A model generated the notes under the pieces. That model did no database searches. It saw nothing but the letters and a program-made list of their open reading frames with translations, and was not told the DNA's origin. Below are positions 16,579 through 25,888 of a DNA stretch of 64,000 nucleotides, piece by piece. Made by a program: the position numbers and the translations under genes. How positions within the stretch are numbered: position 1 is the stretch's first letter; each line of letters starts with the position of its first letter. The stretch covers positions 62,001-126,000 of the forward strand of contig NZ_BMNG01000021.1 in NCBI RefSeq assembly GCF_014646335.1, written 5' to 3'. The DNA comes from Streptomyces lasiicapitis (lineage in GTDB: Bacteria > Actinomycetota > Actinomycetes > Streptomycetales > Streptomycetaceae).

Positions 16579-19500
16579 CTAAGGCACCACCCGGGTGGGC
16601 GAAGTCGGAGCCGCGTCAGGGGCGGCCGGCCCGGGGGCCGGGGCCGGGGGCGGGGCGGAGGCCGCGGCCAGGTCCAGGTCAACCTGCCGATGCCACCCGC
16701 TCTCACCACGCGTACGCAACCACGCAGTGGTCTCGCTCGGCGGCATCGCGGCGGCCACCAGCCAGCCCTGCACGGCGTCGCACCCCAGGTCCCGCAGGCG
16801 CTCCCAGGTCTCGTCGTCCTCGACGCCCTCGGCGACGACGAGCAGGCCGAGGGAGTGCGCGAGGTCGACCGTGCAGCGCACGATCTCCGCGTCCTCGTTG
16901 TCGACGGCGAGCCGGGCCACGAAGGACCGGTCGATCTTCAGCTCGCTGACGGGCAGCCGGCGCAGGTGCACCAGCGAGGAGTAGCCCGTGCCGAAGTCGT
17001 CGAGGGACATCTTCACGCCGTGCCCGGTGAGCCCGGCGAGGGTGTCGGCGGCGCGCTGCGGGTCCTCCAGGAGGACGTGTTCCGTTATTTCCAACTGGAG
17101 CGCTCCCGCGGGTACGCCGTGGCGGGCCAGGCGCGCGGCGACCGCGCCCGCGAAGCCGGGGGTGTGCACGTCGCGCGGCGACACGTTCACCGCGACCGGG
17201 ACGTTCAGGCCCTGCTTGCGCCAGCGCGCCACCTGGGCGAGGGCGGACTCCAGGACGTACTCCGTCAGATGCGGCATGAGGCCGGACGACTCGGCGATGG
17301 CGATGAACTCGTCCGGCGGCACCTTGCCGCGCTCCGGGTGCACCCAGCGCACCAGCGCCTCCAGGCCCGCCACCTGGCCGTCGAAGCGGACCTTCGGCTG
17401 GTAGTGCAGCTCCACGTCGCCCGCGTCCAGGGCGCGGCGCAGGTCGCCCAGGAGGCCGAGCCGGTCGGGGGTGTTGGAGTCCCGCTTGGACTCGTACACC
17501 TCGACGCCCGTGCGATCCCGCTTGGCCTGGTACATCGCCACGTCGGCGCGGCGGAGCAGGCCCTCCGCGTCGAGCGCGTGGTCGGGGAAGACGGCGAGGC
17601 CCGCGCTGGCCTCCAGGACGAGGGTGAGGCCGTCCAGGTCGAGGGGCGAGCCGAGGGCGGCGACCAGGGAGCGGGCGACGCGCGTGGCCGACGTCGTGGA
17701 GTCGGCCACCGGGAGCAGCACCGCGAACTCGTCGCCGCCGAGCCGGGCCGCCTCCGCGCCGCGCGGCAGCGCGAGCCGCAGCCGGTCGGCGATCTGCAAC
17801 AGCAGCCGGTCACCCGCGAGATGGCCCAGGGTGTCGTTGACCGAGCGGAAACGGTCCATGTCGATCAGCATCAGGGCGGAGCGCGCGCCGATGCGCTCGG
17901 CGTCGTCCAGTGCCGTCCACGTCCGCTCCAGGAGCCACTGCCGGTTGGGCAGCCCGGTCAGCGGGTCGCGGAGCTGCTCCTCGGCTCTGGCCCGCGCGAT
18001 CCACAGCGTGGAGTCCAGGGCGACGAGCGGGATCGTGAACAGGGGCAGGAGCAGCGGCAGCGACATCGCGACGACGCAGATCAGCGGGGCGATGCCGAGC
18101 AGCGCCACGCCGAGCAGGCTCTGCCTGACCAGGGCGGTGCGGGTGACGGTGGGCAGCGCACCGGTGCGCGGGGCGTGCACGTACCAGAGCAGGACGCGGG
18201 TGACGGCGAGGTAGGCGACGGCGACGAGGGCGACCTCGGGGGCCGTGTAGAGGTCCCAACTCTCCGGGTTCCAGGGCGCGTCGGCGGCCGGCGCGGTGCC
18301 GAACGCGGCGAGCGTGAGCGCGCCCGCGCCGATGCCGAGGATGTCCACGGCGCCGTGCAGCACACCTTGTCGCCAGCGGTGGCGGCGGGCGACGCCGACG
18401 AGCACGACGACGGTGAGGCTGACCATGCCCGCGGGCATCCAGCCGTACAGCAGCAGTACGGCCACGGTCAGCGCGCCGCCGGAGCCCGTGCCGCCCCACC
18501 AGCGGTCGCGGCCGAGCGCGACGAGGTGGCCGACGATGAGGCCGGTGAGGACGGCGAGTGACCAGCCGACCGTGCCGGACGGGAAGAGCGGGTGGCCGCC
18601 GGTGAAGGCGTGGAAGAAGCCGGTGCCGAGGACGACGGCGGCCGCGGCGACGACGGCCGCGGGCAGCAACTGCCAACTCCCGCGCCCGGCCTCGTCGTCG
18701 GCCCCGTCGACCCCGGTCCCGTCGAGCCCCTGGCCCCGCACGTCCGCGCCCAACGGGTCGCGCAGGGGGTCGCCCCCGCGCCCGCCGCTGCCGCGCCAGA
18801 GCCCGCGCCGTGCTCCGCCTCCCGCGGGGTCGCCCCCGGCGCCGGTGCGTACGCCGCCACGGCCGGCCGGGACGTCCCCGCCGGCGCCGGCCGCCGCACC
18901 CCGCACGCCCGCGGCGTCACCACCTCCTCCGGAGCCGGTCGCCGAGCCCCTGCCGACGGAGGATTCACCGCCGCCCGCGGGGCCGTTCAGCGCACCCCGG
19001 GCGCCAGGCGGCCCCGCGCCGCCACCGGTGGTCGCGGCGGCGGGAACGGCCGGTGCGCCGGCTCCCGCGACGCCACCATGACGGGCACCGCCCGCCGCGC
19101 CCTCGGCGTACCCAGCTCCCGTCACACCGTCAACTCCCGCGCCCCGCACGGCCGGTGCGCTCGCGGCGGCCGGTGCGGTCGCGGGCGGTGCGCCGTCCGC
19201 GACGATGCCTGCTTCGTCCCTGTCGGACCAGGGCGCACCATGGCCACCCGTGCCCCGTCGTTCACCTTCGGCACTCGCCGTCACGCCAGCCTCCGCCGGG
19301 ACCACCGCTCTGTGACCGCCGGTTCCCCGCACGGGCGTGGCTTGTCCGCCCGGCTCCGGTCCCTCACCAACTGCGGTACCCCGTATGGGCGTTACTTGCT
19401 CCTGTTGGGCGGGATCGGGGCCGGAAACGTCCGCCCAGCTCGGCACCGTGACCGTTTCCGCACCACCGGTGGTCCAGGCCCGCTCGCGGGGACGGAACTC

Positions 19501-19641
19501 GGGGGCCCCTCCGGGCCACGCGGCCCCGGCGTCGCTCCGGGCCGCACCCGTGCCGTGCGCGCGGTCGCGCCGGGCGCCGAGGGCGCGCCGCAGGAGCGAC
19601 CGCAGCCATGAGTCCGGGGCGACGCTCTCGGTCGGTTCCAT
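16579..19641 (-). CDS. rmdB: Membrane-bound GGDEF-EAL cyclic-di-GMP enzyme
   Basis: About 1020 residues from ATG at 19641 (GAGAGGGACGGGA precedes it). Residues 1-315 are a very long Gly/Ala/Pro-rich, probably disordered region. Residues 317-547 hold 6-8 membrane helices (for example AAVVAAAAVVLGTGFFHAFT). Then come a GGDEF domain starting DPLTGLPNRQWLLERTWTAL with an intact GGDEF near residue 633, and an EAL domain with intact EALVRW near 760 and DDFGTGYSSL. Position beside gat and ligA matches S. coelicolor SCO5495 (RmdB), which I recall as a phosphodiesterase affecting development. Both active-site signatures being intact leaves synthase activity possible. The N-terminal extension is odd for the family. 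Confidence 0.93.
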   Translation of the reverse strand: MEPTESVAPDSWLRSLLRRALGARRDRAHGTGAARSDAGAAWPGGAPEFRPRERAWTTGGAETVTVPSWADVSGPDPAQQEQVTPIRGTAVGEGPEPGGQATPVRGTGGHRAVVPAEAGVTASAEGERRGTGGHGAPWSDRDEAGIVADGAPPATAPAAASAPAVRGAGVDGVTGAGYAEGAAGGARHGGVAGAGAPAVPAAATTGGGAGPPGARGALNGPAGGGESSVGRGSATGSGGGGDAAGVRGAAAGAGGDVPAGRGGVRTGAGGDPAGGGARRGLWRGSGGRGGDPLRDPLGADVRGQGLDGTGVDGADDEAGRGSWQLLPAAVVAAAAVVLGTGFFHAFTGGHPLFPSGTVGWSLAVLTGLIVGHLVALGRDRWWGGTGSGGALTVAVLLLYGWMPAGMVSLTVVVLVGVARRHRWRQGVLHGAVDILGIGAGALTLAAFGTAPAADAPWNPESWDLYTAPEVALVAVAYLAVTRVLLWYVHAPRTGALPTVTRTALVRQSLLGVALLGIAPLICVVAMSLPLLLPLFTIPLVALDSTLWIARARAEEQLRDPLTGLPNRQWLLERTWTALDDAERIGARSALMLIDMDRFRSVNDTLGHLAGDRLLLQIADRLRLALPRGAEAARLGGDEFAVLLPVADSTTSATRVARSLVAALGSPLDLDGLTLVLEASAGLAVFPDHALDAEGLLRRADVAMYQAKRDRTGVEVYESKRDSNTPDRLGLLGDLRRALDAGDVELHYQPKVRFDGQVAGLEALVRWVHPERGKVPPDEFIAIAESSGLMPHLTEYVLESALAQVARWRKQGLNVPVAVNVSPRDVHTPGFAGAVAARLARHGVPAGALQLEITEHVLLEDPQRAADTLAGLTGHGVKMSLDDFGTGYSSLVHLRRLPVSELKIDRSFVARLAVDNEDAEIVRCTVDLAHSLGLLVVAEGVEDDETWERLRDLGCDAVQGWLVAAAMPPSETTAWLRTRGESGWHRQVDLDLAAASAPPPAPAPGPAAPDAAPTSPTRVVP

Positions 19642-19901
19642 TCCCGTCCCTCTCACAGCCGGCGGTGCCCACGCCACGCGGAGCCACGCGGACTTGAAGA
19701 TCCCTGGACAGCCGCGTCTGAAACCCTCCCCCCGGCTCTCGGTGAGCGGGGGCTACCCCATCCGCAGCGGGGCGCGGCAGGCGCACACCTCAACAGTAGG
19801 CCGCGGAAGGCTTCCACGGGCAGCGGTCGTCTACGGTTGCCCGAATGCGACCCGGCCACCCGTATGCATCTGATATGCGCTGAACGGGTGGCCTTCAACC
19901 G

Positions 19902-22085
19902 CTATTCTTCGGTCGGAAGTGCGACTTCCCGAGCGGCGTCCGCCCCTTGTTCGAGCAGGACCGCGAAGCCGGCCTCATCGAGAACGGGCACCTTCACTTG
20001 CATGGCCTTGTCGTACTTCGAGCCGGGGTTGTCGCCCACGACGACGAATCCCGTCTTCTTTGAAACGGAACCGGTGACTTTCGCTCCGCGGCTCTGCAGC
20101 GCCTCTTTCGCGCCATCTCTCGTGTGGTTCTGCAGGGTGCCGGTGACGACGACGGTGAGGCCTTCCAGGGGACGCGGCCCCACGTCCTCGGCGCCGCCCT
20201 CTTCCTCCATACGGACGCCGGCGGCACGCCACTTGCGGATGATCTCGCGGTGCCAGTCCTCCGCGAACCACTGCTTGAGGGACGCGGCGATGGTCGCGCC
20301 GACGCCCTCGACGGCGGCGAGCTCCTCCTCCGTCGCCTGCTCGATGCGCTCGATGGAGCGGAACTCGCGGGCCAGCGCCTCGGCGGCGACCGGCCCCACG
20401 TGCCGGATGGACAGGCCGGTGAGGATCCGGGCGAGCGGGCGCTCCTTGGCCGCGGCGATGTTCTCCAGCATGGAGAGGGTGTTCTTCTTGGGCTCGCCCT
20501 CCTGGTTGGCGAAGAAGAACACCACCTTTTCCTCGCCGGTCTTCGGGTCGCGCTTGGGCAGGCCCGAGTTCTGGTCGAGGACGTAGGACTTGATGGGGAG
20601 GAGTTCCTCGACCTTCAGGTCGAAGATGTCGCCCTCGTCGACGATGGGCGGGGTGGCGGGCTCCAGGGGGTTGGTGAGGGCGGCCGCGGCGACATAGCCG
20701 AAGTTCTCGATGTCCAGGCATTTGCGGCCCGCGAGGTAGAACAGGCGCTCGCGCAACTGGGCGGGGCAGCTCTGCCCGTTCGGGCAGCGGAGGTCGATGT
20801 CGCCCTCCTTCATGGCCCGCAGGGCGGTACCGCACTCGGGGCACTCGGCGGGCATCACGAACTCGCGCTCGCCGCCGTCGCGCAGGTCGACGACGGGGCC
20901 GAGGATCTCCGGGATGACGTCGCCCGCCTTGCGCAGGACCACGGTGTCGCCGATGAGGACACCCTTGGCCTTGACCACGTCCTGGTTGTGCAGCGTGGCG
21001 AACTCGACCTCCGAGCCCGCTACGGTGACGGGCTCCACCACGGCGTACGGAGTGACGCGGCCGGTGCGGCCGACGCCGACCCTGATGTCGACGAGCTTGG
21101 TGTTGACCTCCTCCGGCGCGTACTTCCAGGCGATGGCCCAGCGCGGGGCGCGCGAGGTGGACCCGAGGCGGCCCTGGAGCGGGATCTCGTCGAGCTTGAC
21201 GACGACGCCGTCGATCTCGTGCTCCACGGAGTGGCGGTTCTCTCCGTAGTACGTGATGAAGTCGCGTACGCCGTCGAGGCCCGGGACGACCTTGGCGTGC
21301 CGGGTCGTGGGCAGGCCCCACTCGCGCAGCAGCTCGTAGGCGTGCGACAGGCAGTCGATGTCGAAGCCCTCGCGGGCGCCGATGCCGTGCACGACCATGT
21401 GCAGCGGGCGCGTCGCGGTGACGCGCGGGTCCTTCTGGCGCAGCGAACCCGCCGCCGCGTTGCGCGGGTTGGCGAAGGGCTTGTCGCCGGCCTCCACCAG
21501 GCGGGCGTTCAGCTCCTCGAACTTCTCCATGGGGAAGAAGACCTCGCCGCGGATCTCGACGAGGGCCGGGATGCGATCGCCCTGGAGGCGCTCGGGGATG
21601 TCCGTGATCGTGCGGACGTTGGGCGTGATGTCCTCGCCGGTGCGGCCGTCGCCGCGGGTCGCGGCCCGGGTCAGCCTGCCGTTCTCGTACGTCAGGTTGA
21701 CGGCGAGGCCGTCGATCTTCAGCTCGCACAGGAAGTGGTGGTCGCTGGTGCCCACTTCCTTGGCGACGCGGTCGGCCCAGGCGGCCAGCTCCTCGTCGTC
21801 GAAGGCGTTGTCGAGCGACAGCATGCGCTCGCGGTGCTCGACGGAGGCGAAGTCCGTCTCGTACGACCCCGCGACCTTCTGGGTCGGCGAGTCCGGGGTG
21901 CGCAGCTCCGGGTGGCGCTCCTCCAGGGCTTCCAGCGCGCGCAGCAGCTTGTCGAACTCGGCGTCGCTGACGACGGGCTGGTCCTTCACGTAGTACCGGA
22001 AGCGGTGCTCCTCGATCTGTTCGGCGAGCTTGGCGTGCTCGTCCCGTGCCTCGGCGGGCACCGTGCCTTCCTGTTCGACAGCCAC
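19902..22085 (-). CDS. ligA: NAD-dependent DNA ligase
   Basis: 727 residues, the standard length plus a short tail. The Ia domain (HRFRYYVKDQPVVSDAEFDK) binds NAD. The adenylation domain has the nucleophilic Lys in CELKIDGLAVNLTYENGRLT. The OB fold is followed by a four-cysteine zinc finger (CPECGTALRAMKEGDIDLRC and the later C-P-A-Q). Helix-hairpin-helix repeats and a C-terminal BRCT domain (PLEGLTVVVTGTLQNHTRDG) complete it. It seals nicks in replication and repair. A segment between zinc finger and HhH (IVDEGDIFDLKVEELLPIKS) is normal in Streptomyces. The 260 bp between it and rmdB contain no gene and no clear terminator. Confidence 0.98.
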   Translation of the reverse strand: MAVEQEGTVPAEARDEHAKLAEQIEEHRFRYYVKDQPVVSDAEFDKLLRALEALEERHPELRTPDSPTQKVAGSYETDFASVEHRERMLSLDNAFDDEELAAWADRVAKEVGTSDHHFLCELKIDGLAVNLTYENGRLTRAATRGDGRTGEDITPNVRTITDIPERLQGDRIPALVEIRGEVFFPMEKFEELNARLVEAGDKPFANPRNAAAGSLRQKDPRVTATRPLHMVVHGIGAREGFDIDCLSHAYELLREWGLPTTRHAKVVPGLDGVRDFITYYGENRHSVEHEIDGVVVKLDEIPLQGRLGSTSRAPRWAIAWKYAPEEVNTKLVDIRVGVGRTGRVTPYAVVEPVTVAGSEVEFATLHNQDVVKAKGVLIGDTVVLRKAGDVIPEILGPVVDLRDGGEREFVMPAECPECGTALRAMKEGDIDLRCPNGQSCPAQLRERLFYLAGRKCLDIENFGYVAAAALTNPLEPATPPIVDEGDIFDLKVEELLPIKSYVLDQNSGLPKRDPKTGEEKVVFFFANQEGEPKKNTLSMLENIAAAKERPLARILTGLSIRHVGPVAAEALAREFRSIERIEQATEEELAAVEGVGATIAASLKQWFAEDWHREIIRKWRAAGVRMEEEGGAEDVGPRPLEGLTVVVTGTLQNHTRDGAKEALQSRGAKVTGSVSKKTGFVVVGDNPGSKYDKAMQVKVPVLDEAGFAVLLEQGADAAREVALPTEE

Positions 22086-22116
22086 CGTCTCGTCCTCCCG
22101 TTACCTTCAGACCCAG

Positions 22117-23136
22117 TTACTCAGGGTTGTCCGCGAGTGATCTCGCCGCCCGGGCGCAGTGGGCGAGCGCCGCGCGGGCGTACCCGGGCGAAGCGCCCGC
22201 GAGACCGCACGACGGCGTGACCGTGACCGCGTCCGGAAGCGAGCCCGGATTCAGCCCCAGCCTGCGCCACAGCGTCCTGACACCCATGACGCTACCGGCA
22301 GGGTCTGACAATGCGCCGTCCGTGCCCGGCACGACACCGGCGAACAGCTTCGTGCCGGCTTCGACGGCTTCGCCGAGCACCTCGTCATCACGCTCGGTGA
22401 GCAGTGCGAAGTCGAACGACACGGCGTCGGCACCCGCCCGGCGCAGCAGCGCGAACGGCACGTCGGGCGCGCAGGAGTGGATGGCGACGGGGCCGTCGTG
22501 GACGGCCATGACGTCGCGCAGCGCGCTCTCGACGAGCTGGCGGTCCACGGCGCGGTGGGTGCGGTACTGGCTGGCGGTCTTCACCTGTCCGCGCAGCACG
22601 GCGGTGAGCGACGGCTCGTCGAGCTGGAGCAGCAGCGTGGCGCCCGGCACCCGCTTGCGGACCTCCGCGAGGTGGCTCCGCAGGCCTTCCGCGAGGGATC
22701 CGGCCAGGTCGCGGCAGGCGCCGGGGTCGGAGAGCGCGGCCTCGCCGTTGCGCAGCTCAAGGGCGGCAGCGAGGGTCCAGGGCCCGACGGCCTGGACCTT
22801 CAGCGGGCCCTCGTAGCCCTGCGTGAACTCCTCCAGGGCGTCCAGGTCCTCGCCGAGCCAGGACGCCGCGCGGCGCGTGTCGCGACCGGGCCGGTCGCCG
22901 AGGCGCCAGCCGCTGGGCTCCACGCGCGCGTACAGCTCGACGAGCATCCCGGCCGTGCGGCCGATCATGTCGGCGCCGGGTCCGCGCGCGGGCAGCTCGG
23001 CCAGATACGGCATGCCGTGCTCGGCCCCGTCGAAGGTGCCGGTGACGGTCTTCGCGGTCTCGCGGGCGTCGCCCCCGGGCATCGATCCGACGCCGGTGGC
23101 GCCGCCCCAGCGCATCGTGCTCACCGCCTCGCTCAT
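22117..23136 (-). CDS. Core-MetE type cobalamin-independent methionine synthase-like protein
   Basis: 339 residues from ATG at 23136, whose ATGA overlaps the stop of the SDR gene, implying coupled translation. It corresponds only to the C-terminal, zinc-bearing half of MetE (UROD/MetE-like barrel). WGGATGVGSMPGGDARETAK starts the barrel, LLLQLDEPSLTAVL holds the conserved D-E-P, IHSCAPDVPFALL supplies His and Cys, and VTPSCGLAGASPGYA supplies the second Cys of the zinc site. No N-terminal half exists. Proteins of this core type are known in archaea and actinobacteria and may use a methyl donor other than polyglutamyl-methyltetrahydrofolate. The partner SDR is not a known methionine enzyme. 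Confidence 0.85.
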   Translation of the reverse strand: MSEAVSTMRWGGATGVGSMPGGDARETAKTVTGTFDGAEHGMPYLAELPARGPGADMIGRTAGMLVELYARVEPSGWRLGDRPGRDTRRAASWLGEDLDALEEFTQGYEGPLKVQAVGPWTLAAALELRNGEAALSDPGACRDLAGSLAEGLRSHLAEVRKRVPGATLLLQLDEPSLTAVLRGQVKTASQYRTHRAVDRQLVESALRDVMAVHDGPVAIHSCAPDVPFALLRRAGADAVSFDFALLTERDDEVLGEAVEAGTKLFAGVVPGTDGALSDPAGSVMGVRTLWRRLGLNPGSLPDAVTVTPSCGLAGASPGYARAALAHCARAARSLADNPE

Positions 23137-23822
23137 CGTCCCGGCCGCACCGTCAGGTCGTTGACCTCGGCGTCGCGCGGCAGGTCCAGGGCCATCACGA
23201 TCGTCGTGGCGACCGACTCGGGGTCGATCCACTGCGCGGCGTCGTACTCCTTGCCCTCCTGCTGGTGCACCTTCGCCTGCATGGGGCTGGCGGTGCGGCC
23301 GGGGTAGACGGAGGTGACGCGCACGCCGTTGCCGTGCTCCTCGTTGCGCAGGGAGTCCGCGAGGGCCTTCAGGCCGTGCTTGGAGGCGGCGTACGCGGAC
23401 CAGTCGGCGCTCGCGCGCAGGCCCGCGCCGGAGTTCACGAAGAGCACGTGGCCCTGGGCGACGCGGAGTTGGGGCAGCAGGTGGCGGGTCAGCTCGGCGG
23501 GTGCGATCAGGTTGACGTTGAGCTGGTGGCGCCAGGCCTTCGGGGTGAGCTCACCGACGGGGCCGAGGTCGACGACGCCCGCGATGTGAAGGAGCGAGTC
23601 CACGCGGTCCGGGAGCGACTGGTGGGAGAAGGCCCAGGAGAGCCTGTCCGGGTCCGCGAGGTCGCCGACCAGGGTGTTCGCGCCCGGGTACTCGGCGGCG
23701 AGCTCCTTGGCCCGGCCCGCGTCGCGCGCGTGCAGCACGAGGGTGTCCCCGCGCGCGTGGAGGCGGCGGGCGACGGCCGCGCCGATGCCGGAGCCCGCCC
23801 CGGTGATCACATGAGTTGCCAT
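23133..23822 (-). CDS. Short-chain dehydrogenase/reductase
   Basis: 229 residues, a classical SDR. The nucleotide loop is VITGAGSGIGAAVARRLHAR, the N-A-G motif is replaced by HIAGVVDLGP, the catalytic Ser lies in LFVNSGAGLRASADWSAYAA, and the Y-x-x-x-K is YAASKHGLKALADSL. PGRTASPMQ follows. R-D-A after beta-2 (LHARDAGRAKE) suggests NADP preference. The substrate is unknown. It is the first gene of a two-gene unit with the core-MetE gene and is preceded by the LOG-family gene 25 bp upstream on the same strand, so the three may form an operon. Confidence 0.9.
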   Translation of the reverse strand: MATHVITGAGSGIGAAVARRLHARGDTLVLHARDAGRAKELAAEYPGANTLVGDLADPDRLSWAFSHQSLPDRVDSLLHIAGVVDLGPVGELTPKAWRHQLNVNLIAPAELTRHLLPQLRVAQGHVLFVNSGAGLRASADWSAYAASKHGLKALADSLRNEEHGNGVRVTSVYPGRTASPMQAKVHQQEGKEYDAAQWIDPESVATTIVMALDLPRDAEVNDLTVRPGR

Positions 23823-23847
23823 GTGCCCATCGTCGCATTGCGGCCGG

Positions 23848-24387
23848 TCAGCGCGTGCCCATGGCCTCCTCCAGGTACGCGAGGGCGCCCACCGGCTCCT
23901 CGGCGAAGAACACCAGGTCGGTCAGCGGCACCGGCAGGAAGCCCTCGGCCTCCATGCGACGGAACTGCTCCTTCAACCCGTCGTAGAACCCGGCCGAGTT
24001 GAGCAGCACCACCGGCTTGGTGGTCCTGCCGTGCTTCTTCAGCTCCAGGATCTCGGTGGCCTCGTCGAGGGTGCCGGTGCCGCCGACCATGATCACGACG
24101 GCGTCTGCCTTCTCCAGGAGCAGCGCCTTGCGCTCGGCGAGGTCCTTGGCGATCACCATGTCGTCCACGCCGGGCCGGGCCTTGGCGGCGAGGAAGTCGA
24201 CCGAGACGCCCATGAGGCGGCCGCCCGCTTCCTGCACGCCGTCCGCCACGACCTTCATCAGGCCCACGTCCGAACCTCCCCACACCAGCGTGTGACCGCC
24301 CTTGCCGAGCAGCTCGGCGAACTCGCGGGCGGGGCGGGTGTAGGTCTCGGGCAGGTCGGCGGCGGAGAGGAAGACGCAGATGTTCAT
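23848..24387 (-). CDS. LOG-family (TIGR00730) nucleotide phosphoribohydrolase-like protein
   Basis: 179 residues from ATG at 24387; the longer frame upstream runs antisense to other genes. MNICVFLSAADLPETYTRPA opens the Rossmann fold, and GHTLVWGGSDVGLMKVVADG is the conserved G-G-x-x-x-G-L-M block. The active-site signature normally P-G-G-x-G-T-x-x-E reads VGGTGTLDEATEILELKKHG, with Val in place of Pro. Family members cleave cytokinin nucleotides or AMP-type nucleotides to the free base and ribose phosphate. The Pro to Val change may alter activity but the G-G-x-G-T-x-x-E core is intact. Confidence 0.85.
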   Translation of the reverse strand: MNICVFLSAADLPETYTRPAREFAELLGKGGHTLVWGGSDVGLMKVVADGVQEAGGRLMGVSVDFLAAKARPGVDDMVIAKDLAERKALLLEKADAVVIMVGGTGTLDEATEILELKKHGRTTKPVVLLNSAGFYDGLKEQFRRMEAEGFLPVPLTDLVFFAEEPVGALAYLEEAMGTR

Positions 24388-24510
24388 GGCCTCCACGGTA
24401 CGTTCCGCCTCTGACACTCCGACAGCCTCGGGCGGCGCGGGCGTACCGGGGAAGAATCGCCCCGCGGTGCGCGCTGTACCCGAAAAGGGCCACCTACGGA
24501 AGGCAACGCC

Positions 24511-24855
24511 ATGGCCGAAGGGCACCGCATCACTGTCGAGCAGGGCACCCAGCATGTGCGCGTGACGCAAGGCGGCCAGGTGGTGGCGGAGAGCAGGCGC
24601 CCGCTGGTGCTGCGCGAGACCGGCTACCCCGCGCGCTACTACCTCCCCCCGGCGGACGTACGCACCGACCTGCTGACGCCGTCGGAGACGCACACGTACT
24701 GCCCCTTCAAGGGAACGGCGTCCTACTGGTCGCTGCCGGACGCCGCGGACACCGTGTGGGCGTATCCGGAGCCGAAGCCCGAAGTGGCCCTGGTCAAGGA
24801 CCACTTCTGCTTCTACGAGGTGGAGGAGGTGGAGGAGGTGGCGGAGGCCTCCTAG
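24511..24855 (+). CDS. DUF427 family protein
   Basis: 114 residues with a good ribosome-binding site (GGAAGG, 7 bases). The core ESRRPLVLRETGYPARYYLP, then LLTPSETHTYCPFKGTASYW and the DTVWAYPEPKPEVALVKDHF block, define the single-domain DUF427 family, a small beta fold of unknown function common in actinobacteria. A short run of Val-Glu-Glu repeats follows the core near the C-terminus (EVEEVEEVAEAS). Its stop overlaps the convergent GlxA regulator stop by 4 bp. Confidence 0.92.
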   Translation: MAEGHRITVEQGTQHVRVTQGGQVVAESRRPLVLRETGYPARYYLPPADVRTDLLTPSETHTYCPFKGTASYWSLPDAADTVWAYPEPKPEVALVKDHFCFYEVEEVEEVAEAS

Positions 24856-25868
24856 GCGACCGATGCCGCTCTCGGGGCTTGCGCGGCGGTCGCCGTGAAC
24901 GTCCTGCGGTAGGCCGCCGGAGAAACGCCGAGTACGGACCGCATGTGCTGGCGCAGTGAGTTGGCGGTGCCGAAGCCCGCGCGGTGGGCCACCAGGTCGA
25001 TGGGCAGGTCGCTGGTCTCCAGGAGGTTGCGGGCCAGTTCGATGCGCTGGGCGGTGAGCCAGCGGCCCGGCGTGGTGCCCACCTCGTCGCGGAAGCGGCG
25101 CGTGAACGTACGCAGGCTCATGCGCGCGTGGTCCGCCAACTCGCCGAGCGTCAGCGGCTCCTGGAGGCGTTGCAGCGCCCACGCGCGCGTGGGCGCCGTG
25201 GTGGCGACCGTCGGCTCCGGGACGGGCCGTTCGATGTACTGCGCCTGGCCGCCGTCGCGCCAGGGCGGCACGACGCAGCGGCGCGCCACGTGGTTGGCGA
25301 CGGCGCTCCCGTGGTCGCGGCGGACGAGGTGCAGGCACAGGTCGACGCCCGCGACGACGCCCGCCGACGTGAGGATGTCGCCGTCGTCCACGAAGAGGAC
25401 GTCCTCGTCGAGCCGCACCTTGGGGAACTCGCGCCGGAACTGCTCGGCGACCTGCCAGTGCGTGGTCGCGGGCCGCCCGTCGAGGAGACCGGCCGCGGCG
25501 AGGACGAACGAGGCGCTGCAGAACGACACCAGGCGCGTGCCCGGACGCACCCGGGCGAGGGCGGCGGCCAGCGGCCCCGGCAGCCCGTCCGCGGCCCTCG
25601 CGCCGTTGCAGGGGCCCGCGGGCGGGATCACCACCGTCTCGGCCGTCTCCAGGGCCTCCGGGCCGTGCTCGACGGCGGCGGAGAAGCCCGCGTCGGTCCG
25701 TACGGGACGGCCGTCCGCCGTGCACACGACGACGTCGTACAGCGCCCGGCCCTCCGCGTCCTCGGCGTTGCCGAACACGCGCGAAGGGATGCCCAGCTCG
25801 AAGGGGTACACGCCGTCCAGGGCGAGGACGACGACGCGGTGGGGGCGGTGCGGGCTGCGGGAGGCCAT
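24852..25868 (-). CDS. GlxA-type transcriptional regulator (DJ-1/PfpI + AraC HTH)
   Basis: 338 residues. The N-terminal 190 residues are a DJ-1/PfpI-like domain (RVVVLALDGVYPFELGIPSR, with the nucleophile-elbow position LVSFCSASFVLAAAGLLDGR carrying Cys). The C-terminal 100 residues are a double AraC helix-turn-helix (LGELADHARMSLRTFTRRFR, then LVAHRAGFGTANSLRQHMRS). Such regulators usually control amine, arginine or carnitine catabolism. It is divergent from an NADP-dependent oxidoreductase gene with 94 bp between, which holds two inverted repeats. It is therefore the likely regulator of that gene and of itself. Confidence 0.92.
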   Translation of the reverse strand: MASRSPHRPHRVVVLALDGVYPFELGIPSRVFGNAEDAEGRALYDVVVCTADGRPVRTDAGFSAAVEHGPEALETAETVVIPPAGPCNGARAADGLPGPLAAALARVRPGTRLVSFCSASFVLAAAGLLDGRPATTHWQVAEQFRREFPKVRLDEDVLFVDDGDILTSAGVVAGVDLCLHLVRRDHGSAVANHVARRCVVPPWRDGGQAQYIERPVPEPTVATTAPTRAWALQRLQEPLTLGELADHARMSLRTFTRRFRDEVGTTPGRWLTAQRIELARNLLETSDLPIDLVAHRAGFGTANSLRQHMRSVLGVSPAAYRRTFTATAAQAPRAASVA

Positions 25869-25888
25869 GGCCAGATTCTGTCACATGA

